Notes: generated by a model from the sequence alone, not told the origin. A stretch of 64,000 bases of DNA from Nageia nagi (GCA_050084985.1 JBITNC010000001.1:193564001-193628000), one strand, 5' to 3'. Positions 46,146 to 58,417 are shown, counted from the stretch's first letter. A program made the numbers and translations.

Positions 46146-46149
46146 TCCA

Positions 46150-48171
46150 TTTGTGTAAAAGTGCAAGGTTAATATAAGTAAAAATTTAAGGGTAATTTTT
46201 GCAAAAAAGTAAGATTAATTTTTGTAAAAAATTAGCGTAAAGTTTTGTAAAACTTTAGGGTTAAGTTTTCTAAAAAAATAGGGTTAATTTTAACTTAAAA
46301 TGTTGAGTTGATTTTTTATTAAAAGTTAGGGTTAATTTTAACTTAAAATTTATTGTTAATTTTTATAAAAAATTAGGTTATTTTTTGTAAAATATTTTTT
46401 CTAAAAAATTAGGATTAATTTTTGTAAAACATTAGAGTTAATTTTTATAAAAATTTAGGGTTAATTTTGATTTTAACATTTAAGGTTAATTTTTGTAAAA
46501 AATTAAGGTTAATTTTCGTAAAAAAAATTAGGGTTAATTTTCGTAAAAAATTAGGGTTAATTTTTGTAAAAAACTAAGGTTAATTTTAACTTAAAATTTG
46601 GGGTTAATTTTTCTAAAACTTAGGGTTAATTTTTGTAAAAAATTAGAGTTAAGTTTTGTAACAAAATAGAGTTAATTTTTGTAAAAATTTAGGGTACAAA
46701 TTAGGGTTAATATTTATAAAAAATTAGGGTTAATTTTTGTAAAAAACCTAAGGTTAATTTGTGTAGAAATTAAGGATTAATTTTTATAAAAAATCTAAGG
46801 ATAAATTTTGTAAAAATTAGGATTATTTTTTGTAAAAATTTAGGGTTAAATTTTAGATGTTAGGCGTTTGGGTTATGGTTTAAAGGTTTCAATTACAGTT
46901 TAAGGCTTAGGATTTAAGGGTTAGGGGTTTGGGTTTCATTTTAAGGTTACGAATTAAGATTTTTAGGGTTATATATGGTTAGGATTTAGGGGTTTGGATT
47001 AAGGTTTTGGGTTAGAATTTATTTAAGGGTTTGAGTTACAATTGGGAGTAAGGGTTTTTATTTTAATGTAACTTAAAATTTAATTTATAATATAATTTAA
47101 TTTTAAATTTTAAACATATAATATTTTATTATTTATAAATTTTAAAAATATAATTCACATTAGAAGTTTAGGTTTAGGTGTTAGGTTCTTGGATTAGGGT
47201 TTAAAGGTTTGGGTTAGAGTTTAAGGGTTAAGGGTTTAGATTAGAGTTTAGGGTTAAGAATTAAGATTTTTAGGGTCATATATGGTTAGGAATTAGTAGT
47301 TTTAATTAAGGGTTTGAATTAGTGTTTAATTAAGGGCTTGAATTATGATTAGGATTTAGTGTTTTATTTTAAAGTAACTTAAAATTTAATATTTTAAATT
47401 TTAAACATATAATATTTTATTATTCATAAATTTAAAAAAAAATCAAGTTAAGGTTTAGGTTTAGGTGTTAGGTGTTTGGGTTAGGGTATAAAGGTTTAGG
47501 TTAGGGTTAGAGGTTGTAGTACTTTAAGGGTTAGGGTTTAAAGGTTTATGTTAAGATTTAAAGGTTAGGAGTTTGATGTTTGAGTTCAATGTTAGGTTTT
47601 TATGGCTTTAGATTTGGGTTTTAAGGTTATGGTTAGGATTTAAGGGTAAGGGCTAGGATTTAAAGAATATGGTTAGGATTTATTAAGGATTATGGTTAGG
47701 GTTTATGGGTTAGAGGTTGGGGTTAGGGTTTAAGATTTTAGGTTTGACTTAAGGGTTACAGTTTAAGGGTTTAAGGGTTAGGTTTGAGTTGAGGTTTTAA
47801 GATTTAAGTTAAGATTTAAAGTTTAAGGTTTAAGGGTTTAGGCATGAGTTGAGAGTTAAGAATTAAGATATTAGGGGTTATATTTGGTTAAGATTAGGGG
47901 TAAATTAAGGGTTTGTAAAAAATTACTTTATTTTTTGCAAAAAATTGGAGTTAATTTTTGTAAAAAATTAGGGTTAATTTTGATTTTAAAATTTAGGGTT
48001 AATATTTGTCAAAAAATAGGGTTAATTTTCATTAAAAAATATTTTTTATCTTTGTAAAAAACTAAAGTTAATTTTAACTTAAAATTTAGGGTTAATTTTT
48101 GTAAAAAATTAGGGTTAATTTTTGTAAAAATTTAGGGTTAATTTTTGTAAAAAATTAGGGTTAATTTTTGT
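46150..48171. repeat. Telomere-like minisatellite arrays, G-strand orientation (left arm)
   Basis: Two interleaved families: a unit of about 23 bp, ttagggttaatttttgtaaa (46190-46860 and 47910-48171), and degenerate ttagggtttaagg stretches (46860-47905) with two dispersed 'acttaaaatttaa...taatattttattattt' blocks. It resembles decayed plant telomere repeat (TTTAGGG). Confidence 0.8.
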
Positions 48172-48172
48172 A

Positions 48173-49080
48173 ATAAAATTTTGGAATGGAGGAATGGAAA
48201 CCTACTATCACCATTACATTTAATAGGGTTTGCATCATCTAACGCATCAAAACCTAATGTATTTTTTTTTCTTTTTTTGGCATTGGGTTGATGTCTCATG
48301 TGATGCTAAGGGTAGTGTCAACCCATGTGTTAAGAAAATTATCATAACATTTTTTTCTTTCATCATCCAAAACATGAAGGTTTTGACTCATAAAGCATCA
48401 AACTCTTAAATCCAAAAGCATCAAGTAATTGCCTCCAAAAATATCAAGGTTTTGACTCATAAAGCATCAAAACATTGAATCTAAAAGTGTCAAGTACATG
48501 ACTCATAAAATTTCAAGCTAATAAATCATGAAGCATCAAGGTTTTGATTCATAAAGCATCAAAACATTAAATCCAAAAGTGTCATTATCTTGACTCATAA
48601 ACCATCAATATTTTGACTCATAAACCATCAATATTTTGACCCATAATGCATCAAGGTTTTGAATCATAAAGAGTCAATATAGTGACTCATAAAACATCAA
48701 GGTGTTTAATTGTAAAGCATAAACATTTTGACTCATAAAGATTCAAGGTTTTGACTCTTAAAACATCAAATAAATGACTCTAAAAGCATCAATTTTCACA
48801 TCGTAATAATACATTTGAATACATTAAATGTAAATATATACACTTGAGATACATTCAAATAATACATTCAAAATACATTCACATTTTAACATATAAGAAT
48901 AAAAATTAAAACAAATTATATATAAATAATATAACACACTAAATTGATAATCAGATGTGTATAATCTCAATCAATCAATAAAAATGTCCACGTCGAGTAT
49001 ACAAATGCATGGTAATGGGTCAACGAAAACATAATTTCCATGTACAAATGCATGTAATGTTTCATCACTATCAGACCATG
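48173..49080 (+). repeat. Block A' (direct duplicate of 42463-43376)
   Basis: Nearly identical to A. Differences include tttttttttc/tttttcttt near 48350 and several single-base losses in the last 60 bp. Followed by CTAG (49081-49084) and then by block B instead of the inverted-repeat arm. Confidence 0.95.
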
Positions 49081-49084
49081 CTAG

Positions 49085-50880
49085 TGTAATATTCATCATC
49101 TTCATCTATTCTAGTAACTTGCCACCCCTCTTGGTCATCCTCCTCTTCACCCTCCTCTCGATCACCCTCCTCTCAGCCACCCTTTAGTTGACCCTCCTTA
49201 CCCTATAAAGAATAATATTAGTAAATAAGAAAAACTAAAAATTTTATAAGTCAATATTAAAATAGTATAATTAATTAAAAATACTTAAATATTACTTATA
49301 GTCTCAAAAGCTATTTTCAAGACTAATGCTTGAAAACCATTTTTTAGGGTAAATTTTACTTCATATTTTATAAGATACCAGCCATATTTATCATACTACA
49401 ATAAAACATATTTACTTGAACAATATTTATGCATATAACTTAATTATATAACTATTCATGAATAAAATATGAAATAAATAATTTAATATACTTACATATC
49501 TTGTATCAATTTATACTTTTCTCGATTTTCTTAACTTATGGGTATATACCATGGAAGATGTGTTGTATCAAGAATGCATGAATTTTTTTAACCGCAATGG
49601 TTCAGTAGTGGATTCTCTACTTGCTTCCTCCTCCTCCACCTTCTTCATCATGCTCTTCCATACCTTCTGGTCAACATCTGTAGGCTTACTTCCTTTACAT
49701 TGATTTTAAGAATTTTTTTGATTTTATTCCTTATTTTATCTCTCCTCTAATTCAAATTCTTTCCCATTTTTTTTAATGCCCATTTTGTGTTCTATGATCA
49801 CCAATTTCTCTTTCCAAATATCTATGACTTTTTTTTTGCTACAAAATACATTATTTTTTAGAAAATGAATTAAAAAATTAAGTAAAATGTACTATTAATA
49901 ATAATTTATTAAAAACCATTTAGTATAAAATTAAGCATAAAAATTATATATATACCTATTTCACTTTGTTTTTTCCACTCGAGATCTATGGTGGGATCGA
50001 ACTGGTGAAAAGTACGTTTCTTAAGAGTGTCATAAAAAAAAGCCCTGAAAAGAACTTAATAATATTAATAAATTAATATATTTTAAAATAAACATATAAA
50101 TATATATTTTTAAAAATCAATTATTACCATTTTGATCTTTAATTACAACACCCTTCTCATCCACCTTAATCTCAATGTCATTGGTGCCCTTGCATGTTGC
50201 AAATATAGTCTTTATATTGACTGACTGTACATTTGCAATTACAACATTACTTAGATTATATTTATTGAATGTAACATTTAATTAATAAAAGATAAATTAA
50301 ATCAATTTTTTAAAATTTTAAAAAATAATGTTACCATTTGGTGATGAGCCCATCGATGATGGTTGATCTATGCAAGTAGCAGGCCTAGAAGGCCAAGTAA
50401 TTGAAGGACCAATGCCCTTTTTATATCAATATCACTCCTTTGCATCCATTGTATGGTCATTTTATATAGTTTTTCCATCACCTTACTTTGTTAAAAATGT
50501 AAAAAAAATAAAGTTCATTTTTCTTTTGAAATGAATATTATTAAATAAAAATTGAACAAATCACATTCATAAATAAATACTTATAAAACCCTTCTTGCTT
50601 GCAATTGAATTTGGAGGTTTTGGCTTCTTTTCCCTCTTATCATTAGCCATGATAATTACTAAATAAAGATAATAACAAAAAATATTATTAGTATAAAAAA
50701 TTTTAAACTATTCAATTTAATAAACTTAACATAGTATGCCAATATTAAATTTATAAAGGTTATTATTGGGACAAATTGTAATATGAATATGATGGAAGAA
50801 ATTTAGGATTTTAACTTTGTAAATGTAACATTACTCTATTATTTTAAGCTATGTCAATCATTTACAACAATATTTATGAG
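49085..50880 (-). other. Block B: possible degraded multi-exon gene or transposon ORF
   Basis: On the minus strand several short open segments are bordered by plausible splice sites: MANDKREKKPKPPNSIASKK (from 50651), KGIGPSITWPSRPATC and following (near 50430), TIFATCKGTNDIEIKVDEKG then VVIKDQN (near 50190), AFFYDTLKKRTFHQFDPTID (near 50040), and KPTDVDQKVWKSMMKKVEEE (near 49690). I do not recognise the family; an accessory ORF of a CACTA-type element is one guess. AT-rich spacers separate the segments. Confidence 0.3.
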
Positions 50881-52240
50881 TAAGCCAAACCCCTAATTGA
50901 CCCATAAATCCTAACCAAATATAACCCCTAATATCTTAATTCTTAACTCTCAACTCATGCTTAAACCCTTAAAACTTAAACTTTAAATCTTAACTTAAAT
51001 GTTAAACCCTTAACATAAACTTAAACCCCTAAGACTTAAACTGTAACCCCTAAGTTAAACCTAAAATCTTAAACCCTAACCATAATCCTTAACAAATCCT
51101 AACCATATTCTTTAAATCCTAACCCTTACCTTTAATTCATAGTCATAACCTTTAAACCCTAATTTTTAACTCAAATCCAAACCCATAAAACCCTAACATT
51201 GAACTCAAACCCAAACTCCTAACCTTTAAATCCTAACATAAACCTTAATCCAAACCCCTAACACTTAAAGTATCGTAACCCCTAACCCTAACCTAAACCT
51301 TTATACAATAACCCAAACACCTAAACCTAAACCCTAACCTGAATTATATTTTTAAAATTTATAAATAATAAAATATTATATGTTTAAAATTTAAAATATT
51401 AAATTTTAAGTTACGTTAAAATAAAACCCTAACTTCTAATTGTAACTCAAGCCCTTAATTAAATACTAACCCAAACCCTTAATCCTTAATCCAAACCATT
51501 AATGTCTAACCACATATAACCCTAAAAAAACTTAACTCTTAACCCTAAACTCTAACCCAAACCTTTAAACCCTAACCCAAGCACCTAACACCTAACCCTA
51601 AACCCCTAACTTGAATTATTTTTTTAAAATTTATAAATAATAAATTATTATATGTTTAAAATTTAAAATTAAATTAAATTATAAATTAAATTTTAAGTTA
51701 CATTAAAATAAAACCTTAACTCTTAATCGTAACTCAAACCATTAATTAAACCCTAATGTAAACCCCTAAATCCTAACCATATATAACCTCAAATATCTTA
51801 ATTTTGAACCTTAAAATTAAACCCAAACCCCCAACCCTTAAACCCTAACCTAGATCCTTAACCCTTAACTTGTAATTGAAACCTTTAAACTATAACCCAA
51901 ACACCTAACACCTAAAAATTAACCCTAAAGTTTTACAAAAATTAATCCTAATTTTTTACAAAATTTATCCCTAAGTGTTTTATAAAAATTAACCATACTT
52001 TTTAAAAAAAATTAATCCTTAATTCCTACAAAAATTAACCCTGCTTGTTTTACAAAAATTAAGCCTAATTTTTTACAAAAATGAACCCTTAATTTTACAA
52101 AAATGAACCCTTAATTTTTACAAAAATGAACCCTTAATTTTTATAAAAATTAAGCATAAGTTTTTATAAATATTAACCCTAATTTGTACCCTAAATTTTT
52201 ACAAAAATTAATCCTAAATTATTACAAAATTTAACCCTAA
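50881..52240. repeat. Telomere-like array, C-strand orientation, extra copy not in the left arm
   Basis: Degenerate aaccctaa / taacccttaa sequence that parallels 52585-53990 (shared 'ccaaatataacccctaatat' and 'cttaactctcaactcatgc'), so it is a tandem duplication of about 1.7 kb of the array. Confidence 0.8.
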
Positions 52241-52310
52241 ATTATTACAAAAATTAACCCTAATTTTTTACAAAAATTAACCCTAAATTTTAAGTTAAAA
52301 TTAACTTTAG

Positions 52311-52460
52311 TTTTTTACAAAGATAAAAAATATTTTTTATCTTTACAAAAATTTAACCCTAAATTATTACAAAAATTAACCCTAATTTTTTACAAAAATT
52401 AACCCTAAATTTTAAGTTAAAATTAACTTTAGTTTTTTACAAAGATAAAAAATATTTTTT
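52311..52460. repeat. Local tandem duplication of about 128 bp in the right array
   Basis: The stretch 'tagttttttacaaagataaa' through 'ttttaagttaaaattaactt' occurs twice (about 52305-52330 and 52430-52455), with a repeated minisatellite between. The left arm has it once. Confidence 0.6.
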
Positions 52461-54752
52461 TATGAAAATTAACCCTATTTTTTGACAAATATTAACACTA
52501 AATTTTAAAATCAAAATTAACCCTAATTTTTTACAAAAATTAACTCCAATTTTTTGCAAAAAATAAAGTAATTTTTTACAAACCCTTAATTTACCCCTAA
52601 ATCTTAACCAAATATAACCCCTAATATCTTAATTCTTAACTCTCAACTCATGCCTAAACCCTTAAACCTTAAACTTTAATCTTAACTTAAATCTTAAAAC
52701 CTCAACTCAAACCTAACCCTTAAACCCTTAAACTGTAACCCTTAAGTCAAACCTAAAATCTTAAACCCTAACCCCAACCTCTAACCCATAAACCCTAACC
52801 ATAATCCTTAATAAATCCTAACCATATTCTTTAAATCCTAGCCCTTACCCTTAAATCCTAACCATAACCTTAAAACCCAAATCTAAAGCCATAAAAACCT
52901 AACATTGAACTCAAACTCAAACTCCTAACCTTTAAATCTTAACATAAACCTTTAAACCCTAACCCTTAAAGTACTGCAACCTCTAACCCTAACCTAAACC
53001 TTTATACCCTAACCCAAACACCTAACACCTAAACCTAAACCTTAACTTGATTTTTTTTTAAATTTATGAATAATAAAATATTATATGTTTAAATTTAAAA
53101 TATTAAATTTTAAGTTACTTTAAAATAAAACACTAAATCCTAATCATAATTCAAGCCCTTAATTAAACACTAATTCAAACCCTTAATTAAAACTACTAAT
53201 TCCTAACCATATATGACCCTAAAAATCTTAATTCTTAACCCTAAACTCTAATCTAAACCCTTAACCTTAAACTCTAACCCAAACCTTTAAACCCTAATCC
53301 AAGAACCTAACACCTAAACCTAAACTTCTAATGTGAATTATATTTTTAAAATTTATAAATAATAAAATATTATATGTTTAAAATTTAAAATTAAATTATA
53401 TTATAAATTAAATTTTAAGTTACATTAAAATAAAAACCCTTACTCCTAATTGTAACTCAAACCCTTAAATAAATTCTAACCCAAAACCTTAATCCAAACA
53501 CCTAAATCCTAACCATATATAACCCTAAAAATCTTAATTCGTAACCTTAAAATGAAACCCAAACCCCTAACCCTTAAATCCTAAGCCTTAAACTGTAATT
53601 GAAACCTTTAAACCATAACCCAAACGCCTAACATCTAAAATTTAACCCTAAATTTTTACAAAAAATAATCCTAATTTTTACAAAATTTATCCTTAGATTT
53701 TTTTATAAAAATTAATCCTTAATTTCTACACAAATTAACCTTAGTTTTTTACAAAAATTAACCCTAATTTTTTATAAATATTAACCCTAATTTGTACCCT
53801 AAATTTTTACAAAAATTAACTCTATTTTGTTACAAAACTTAACTCTAATTTTTTACAAAAATTAACCCTAAGTTTTAGAAAAATTAACCCTAAATTTTAA
53901 GTAAAATTAACCTTAGTTTTTTACAAAAATTAACCCTAATTTTTTACGAAAATTAACCCTAATTTTTTACGAAAATTAACCTTAATTTTTTACAAAAATT
54001 AACCTTAAATGTTAAAATCAAAATTAACCCTAAATTTTTATAAAAATTAACTCTAATGTTTTACAAAAATTAATCCTAATTTTTTAGAAAAAATATTTTA
54101 CAAAAAATAACCTATTTTTTTATAAAAATTAACAATAAATTTTAAGTTAAAATTAACCCTAACTTTTAATAAAAAATCAACTCAACATTTTAAGTTAAAA
54201 TTAACCCTATTTTTTTAGAAAACTTAACCCTAAAGTTTTACAAAACTTTACGCTAATTTTTTACAAAAATTAATCTTACTTTTTTGCAAAAATTACCCTT
54301 AAATTTTTACTTATATTAACCTTGCACTTTTACACAAATGGAGATCATATGGTCATTTTCATATAACAAAGACAAAACAAAGGAGGAGCTATAGGATTTC
54401 TGGGTATGTTTCTTTTTTTTTTTATGAATTTGTCAAAAAAATTAATTTTTACAGCAAAATTTAAACCCTAATTTGCAAATTTTGGAATTTTTATTTCAAA
54501 ACTAAAATTAATTTTGTAACCCTTAGCTTTTTTCCAAACCCTAGGTTTAATTTTGTAAACCCTAATTTTTAATCTAGAGTTTAGGGTTTTCCTGTTCCAA
54601 AGATTTAGGTTTTTTATTTTTGTTCAATTTTTGGAGGATTTTTACTGTATTTTTATAATTTGATATAAAAATATCAAATACATGCAAAAATATTCTATTT
54701 CCATTTAAAAGTTGTTAAATATTTATTGTACAAATGCTTTAGAAAGTAAAAA

Positions 54753-55034
54753 ATGGATTTATTATACTTACCTTTGAATTTGGCTATGAATCTAAAATTT
54801 TTTACCTTGGATCTGATGGAAAATAATCATATTTTATCCAAATCTAACCTTTATGTATCCCTCTTTTGTGATAAATACTCTTTGCCTTGTCCCTCTCATG
54901 ATATTGAATTGAAAGAATTATTAGTAGGGAATGTGGGGTATACCCCTTTCATTTTATTATCATTGCATGGTTGGATTGATGCATTGCTTAACACATCAAT
55001 GCATCATGCAATGCATCATAATATAAAAATATAA
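54753..55034 (+). other. 93-residue open frame of unknown meaning (right arm)
   Basis: Copy of the left-arm frame at 45456-45737. Same caution applies: recent duplication, no recognisable domain. Confidence 0.3.
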
Positions 55035-55757
55035 ATACTATTAAATTAATAAAATGCAATTTTAATATTATAATATCATTAATGCTTTGTTAATGTTAAT
55101 GTACTTGTGTTAATACATATAATGATAATGTTAAGGTTAGGATTCAAGTCAAGGTTTTTGGATTAGGATTTGATGTTATCATTTTCAAATATGTTAATAT
55201 CATGTCAATATTAATGTTATGTGACCATTAATATTACATCAATATGAATGCTATACATCAATGTCAGATTGTTAATGTTAATGTTAATGGTAATGGTATG
55301 TTAATGCTATATCAATGTTAATGTTATGGTAATGTGAGTGCTATAAGTTGATTTTAATGTTAACATTATCGAGCTTGAAGCCCACATCGATTAGACAAGG
55401 GTTAGATTATTGATGGTGGAGGCAGATTTGTAATGACCACTTCCAATATACCGTTATGTGACTCGTTGGTAAGATATGATACTACTATATGTCAATATTT
55501 GATGCAATTTGATGTCAATATTATGTTAATATTATTTTAATGTTATGTTATTACTAATTCTATATTGATGTCATGCTAATATGGATAATGTGATGTTAAT
55601 GTTATGTTAATAGAGTTAATGTGATATTAGTGTTAATGCAATGTTAATGCCATGCTAATATAGTTAATACAATGTTAATGTTATGTTAATATTGTGTTAA
55701 TATATTTAATGTGATGTTAGTGTTCATTTGATGTTAGTGGCATGCTAATTTATATAA

Positions 55758-55912
55758 CTAGCTTTGATATAACCCTTATATATCAAAAAACACCGAGAGA
55801 TATCATTTCGAGGTGCCTATCTTGGATATAGCAATACCAAGAAATGAGATAGGCGCCTCAAAATGATATCTCTCGGCATTTTTTGATATATAAGGGGTTA
55901 TATCAAAGCTAG
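55758..55912. repeat. Foldback hairpin element, copy 2 (155 bp)
   Basis: Reverse-complement counterpart of copy 1, with one C lost (aacccttata) and caccgag for cgccgag in one arm. Confidence 0.95.
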
Positions 55913-56074
55913 TTAACTTTGTACTGGTAAAATTAAATATTTCTAAAATTCATATTCCTTCTAATAAAGAAATTTGTGTTTCTAATAAAAATTAAGTATT
56001 TCAAAACTTTAACTTTTTAATAAGACCTATTATTATAAAATGAAAAAAAATAGTTAAATAAAAAAAATATATTA

Positions 56075-56230
56075 CTAGCTTTGATATAACCCCTTATATA
56101 TCAAAAAACGCCGAGAGATATCATTTCGAGGCGTCTATCTTGGATATAGCAATACCAAGAAATGAGATAGGCGCCTCAAAATGATATCTCTCGGCGTTTT
56201 TTGATATATAAGGGGTTATATCAAAGCTAG
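56075..56230. repeat. Foldback hairpin element, copy 3 (156 bp)
   Basis: CTAGCTTTGATATAACCCCT ... AGGGGTTATATCAAAGCTAG. It forms the left end of H1. Almost identical to copy 1. Confidence 0.95.
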
Positions 56231-56600
56231 TTTAGAAAAAAGGTAAAGGCAAATGTAAAATATGTTTAGATCAACCTGTCTATGAGATGACTGCACATAG
56301 TATGTAGTAAACTTGACATAATATGTATGTCTAATAGTAAAAATAAAATATGAAATACAAGATACAGATGCAACTGGATCAACACATGACCAACTCAACC
56401 ACAAATCAAATTAAACTCTAATCTTTTCAAAATAAAAATAAAAGAAACAAAATATAAAACATAGTTATTTTGTTTATATACTACGGAGAAATACATAAAT
56501 ATATGTAATCAGCGGAAAAGGACAAATACATAGATATATGTACTCAGCAAAAAAGGAGAAAGGAGGAGCTACTCTCATATTCGCATGGAGGAGCTACTCT
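56231..56600. other. H1 spacer with a small tandem duplication
   Basis: No gene recognised. ggaggagctactctcatatt followed by cgca occurs twice at about 56565-56612. Confidence 0.6.
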
Positions 56601-57367
56601 CATATTCGCAACTTCTTTCAACCACTCTCTGAGATGTTGTCATCGGCGGCCTTGGCGCCTCTCAATAGTTGAACGCTGCTCAACAAAATCTTCCGTCTGC
56701 CCGCAACGGCCGGGGTTTACTGCATTATTCTCTCCATCTACATTTCTCAGAATGTGCTCCTCGAACTCGCTATCCACCAATATTCTGCAGACATATTGGA
56801 GATGCAGATTTTACCATCTCCCAATCTCAAAATCACCACTTTCCAGTAGGCCAGAACTCATGTCGTGGGAGGCGTGCTCATGATGTCGGCAACCTCCATT
56901 TCTCCGACCTCATCCAAAACCACCGTCTTCTTCTCTGAATCGAAACCAGGGCTCAGAGTATACCTAGCAGAACCACTATTGTTAGTCTGATAAACAAGGG
57001 TGCTCAGCCTTTGCATGAACTGGACCTTGGATCCGAGCAATTTGGCGTAGGCTACCATGTACTCAGGGCTGATAGTGAAATCTATGCCTTTCTCCATCTC
57101 GATGGTTTCATTCACGCGTTGTATGCATTCGTTCTTCTTCTCAAGTATCAGGCTCTGCATTACTCGCTTCACACGAGACTGTAGCTGAGGATAGCAGTTG
57201 CAGTACATATCAATAACATGACAGATTGCCTTTTCCAAGTAATCCCAAACATCAGAGGGGAGGGCTACGATCCTCGGAGACGCTTCTTCCACCATATCCT
57301 GCAAGAGATACAGAAACACTTGACGGGGCAAGAAATTGGGAAGGTCCACACCCTTGGCCTTGAGCAT
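56600..57367 (-). pseudogene. Captured dynamin-related protein 4 (DRP4-like) fragment, stalk and GED
   Basis: A 169-residue open frame (57367-56858) begins MLKAKGVDLPNFLPRQVFLY and continues with DMVEEASPRIVALPSDVWDY, SRVKRVMQSLILEKK and NETIEMEKGIDFTISPEYM. That is the C-terminal half of the dynamin stalk as in plant DRP4 (Mx-like). After a stop, frame-shifted GED-like pieces follow: AYWKVVILRLGD and KILLSSVQLLRGAKAADDNI (to about 56610). The GTPase domain (GxxxxGKS, DxxG) is missing, so it cannot hydrolyse GTP. Dynamins remodel membranes; this is a fragment carried by a transposable unit. GC content and wording are much more gene-like than the surroundings. Confidence 0.8.
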
Positions 57368-57416
57368 ATGATGTTTGATATTCTTCCTCCCATTTATATA
57401 ATAATTTTTGAAAAGA

Positions 57417-57565
57417 TGTGTCTTTTAATATTTTAGTCCGCTATATAATTTTAATTTTAAAAAAATTATTTTCCCGCCAATTGTTTAACGGACGGACTCA
57501 CATGCGACATTTTGCTCCCCCACTCCACCCCCATGCTGTAGCTGTAGAAACGCCTCTCGGCGTAA
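57417..57565. repeat. Conserved terminus of H1
   Basis: ctatataattttaattttaa, then cggactcacatgcgacattt, tgctcccccactccaccccc and cgcctctcggcgtaa. It matches 58470-58617 (H2) and, reversed, 43381-43530. It ends in a small hairpin, acgcc-tctc-ggcgt. The string ACGCCGAGAG also occurs, inverted, in the foldback end. Confidence 0.85.
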
Positions 57566-58048
57566 TTACAATTTTAAATATAATACTAAAACATACTTTA
57601 ATATACAACAATATCTCTAAATTTACTCCTACATATTTATAACAAATAAATAACCATCATTATTTACTATTTATTTTTAATGCAAATCTTCTCTCCTTGT
57701 GTAAAACTAACTTATTTCAAAATTAAATTAATTATACATAAATCTAACCATTAAATAACCCAAAAGAGGAAGTCCATTAATCCGCTTAACATATTGACTT
57801 CAATGTTTTCTGATCAAGAATTTGTACAACGTTTCAATGCATCCCTTTGACCATAGGAAATTAGGAAAGCGAAGCCAATTTCCAGGAATGAACCTCCTTA
57901 ACATGGTGTTTGATCAACGCTGATATTCCTCAATTTTGAGGAAGGGAGGTGCGGTAGTGTGTCCGTCCCCTGCTATAATAGAAATGGCTAATTTGGTTTA
58001 AAAAGACACAACATTCAAGTAATCATTGATTTCTCATATGAACCCATC
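57566..58048. other. H2 spacer (right arm)
   Basis: Mirror of 43933-44395. No gene seen. Confidence 0.6.
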
Positions 58049-58417
58049 ATGCAAGCTCCGTTAAGGATTTCGCGTATGGCAATGTGCAATGAGCACGGTG
58101 TCTCTCCTTACTTCGATGGGCAAAAAGCGTATGAAAGAAATCCTTATCATCCACAGCCCAATCGTTGTGGAATCATCCAAATGGGCTTGGCCAAAAATCA
58201 AGTATTCACTTATCATCCAAATTGCAATTATACTAATCCAGGCGTCATGGAAGCTCCGTCAGCGATTTCGAGTATGGCAACATGTAATGGGCACGGTGAA
58301 GACTCTCCTTACTTCGATGGGTGGAAAGCCTGTGACACAAATCCTTACCACCAAAAACACAACCGTTTTGGCATTATCCAAATGGGCTTGGCTGGATATC
58401 AGGTTAAGAGGAACTAA
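58049..58417 (+). pseudogene. Captured ACC synthase N-terminal fragments, two in tandem (right arm)
   Basis: Same 122-residue frame as 43564-43932, with a few changes (LAKNQV for LAENQV, CDTNPYH for CDINPYH, NRFGI for NRSGI, LAGYQV for LAGNQV). The frame is still open, but several changes hit residues that are invariant in ACS, such as the Glu of LAENQ. The two arm copies lie in opposite orientation 14 kb apart, so transcripts of the two could pair. Confidence 0.8.

Larger units (their letters stand above)
43377..48171. repeat. Left arm of a large inverted repeat
   Basis: Reverse complement of about 52243-58621, apart from an insertion in the right arm (56075-57565). From the outside in: a GGCGTAA-type terminus, ACC synthase fragments, a spacer, a foldback hairpin, an ATTAAC-rich array, a 93-residue open frame, and G-strand telomere-like minisatellites. 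Reading the two arms side by side shows only scattered differences. Confidence 0.9.
56075..57565 (-). mobile_element. Gene-capturing unit H1 (1491 bp) carrying a DRP4 fragment
   Basis: Absent from the left arm, whose sequence runs straight through (aatatattattacaatttt), so the borders are known: ...atatatta | CTAGCTTTG ... GGCGTAA | ttacaattt. No target duplication is apparent, and it lies between A and T. On the minus strand it starts TTACGCCGAG and ends with a stem-loop (TTTGATATA...TATATCAAA) then GCTAG followed by T, which resembles a Helitron 3' end (hairpin plus CTRR). The expected 5' TC is missing. Foldback at one end, terminus of about 150 bp shared with H2 at the other. Confidence 0.6.

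Noticed and set aside
45456-55034. The 93-residue frame conserved in both arms as a real gene
   Set aside because: Identity comes from the recent inverted duplication, not from selection; no domain, no gene context.
57417-57565. A classical terminal inverted repeat for H1
   Set aside because: The other end of H1 is the foldback, not an inverted copy of this terminus; only the ACGCCGAGAG core is shared.
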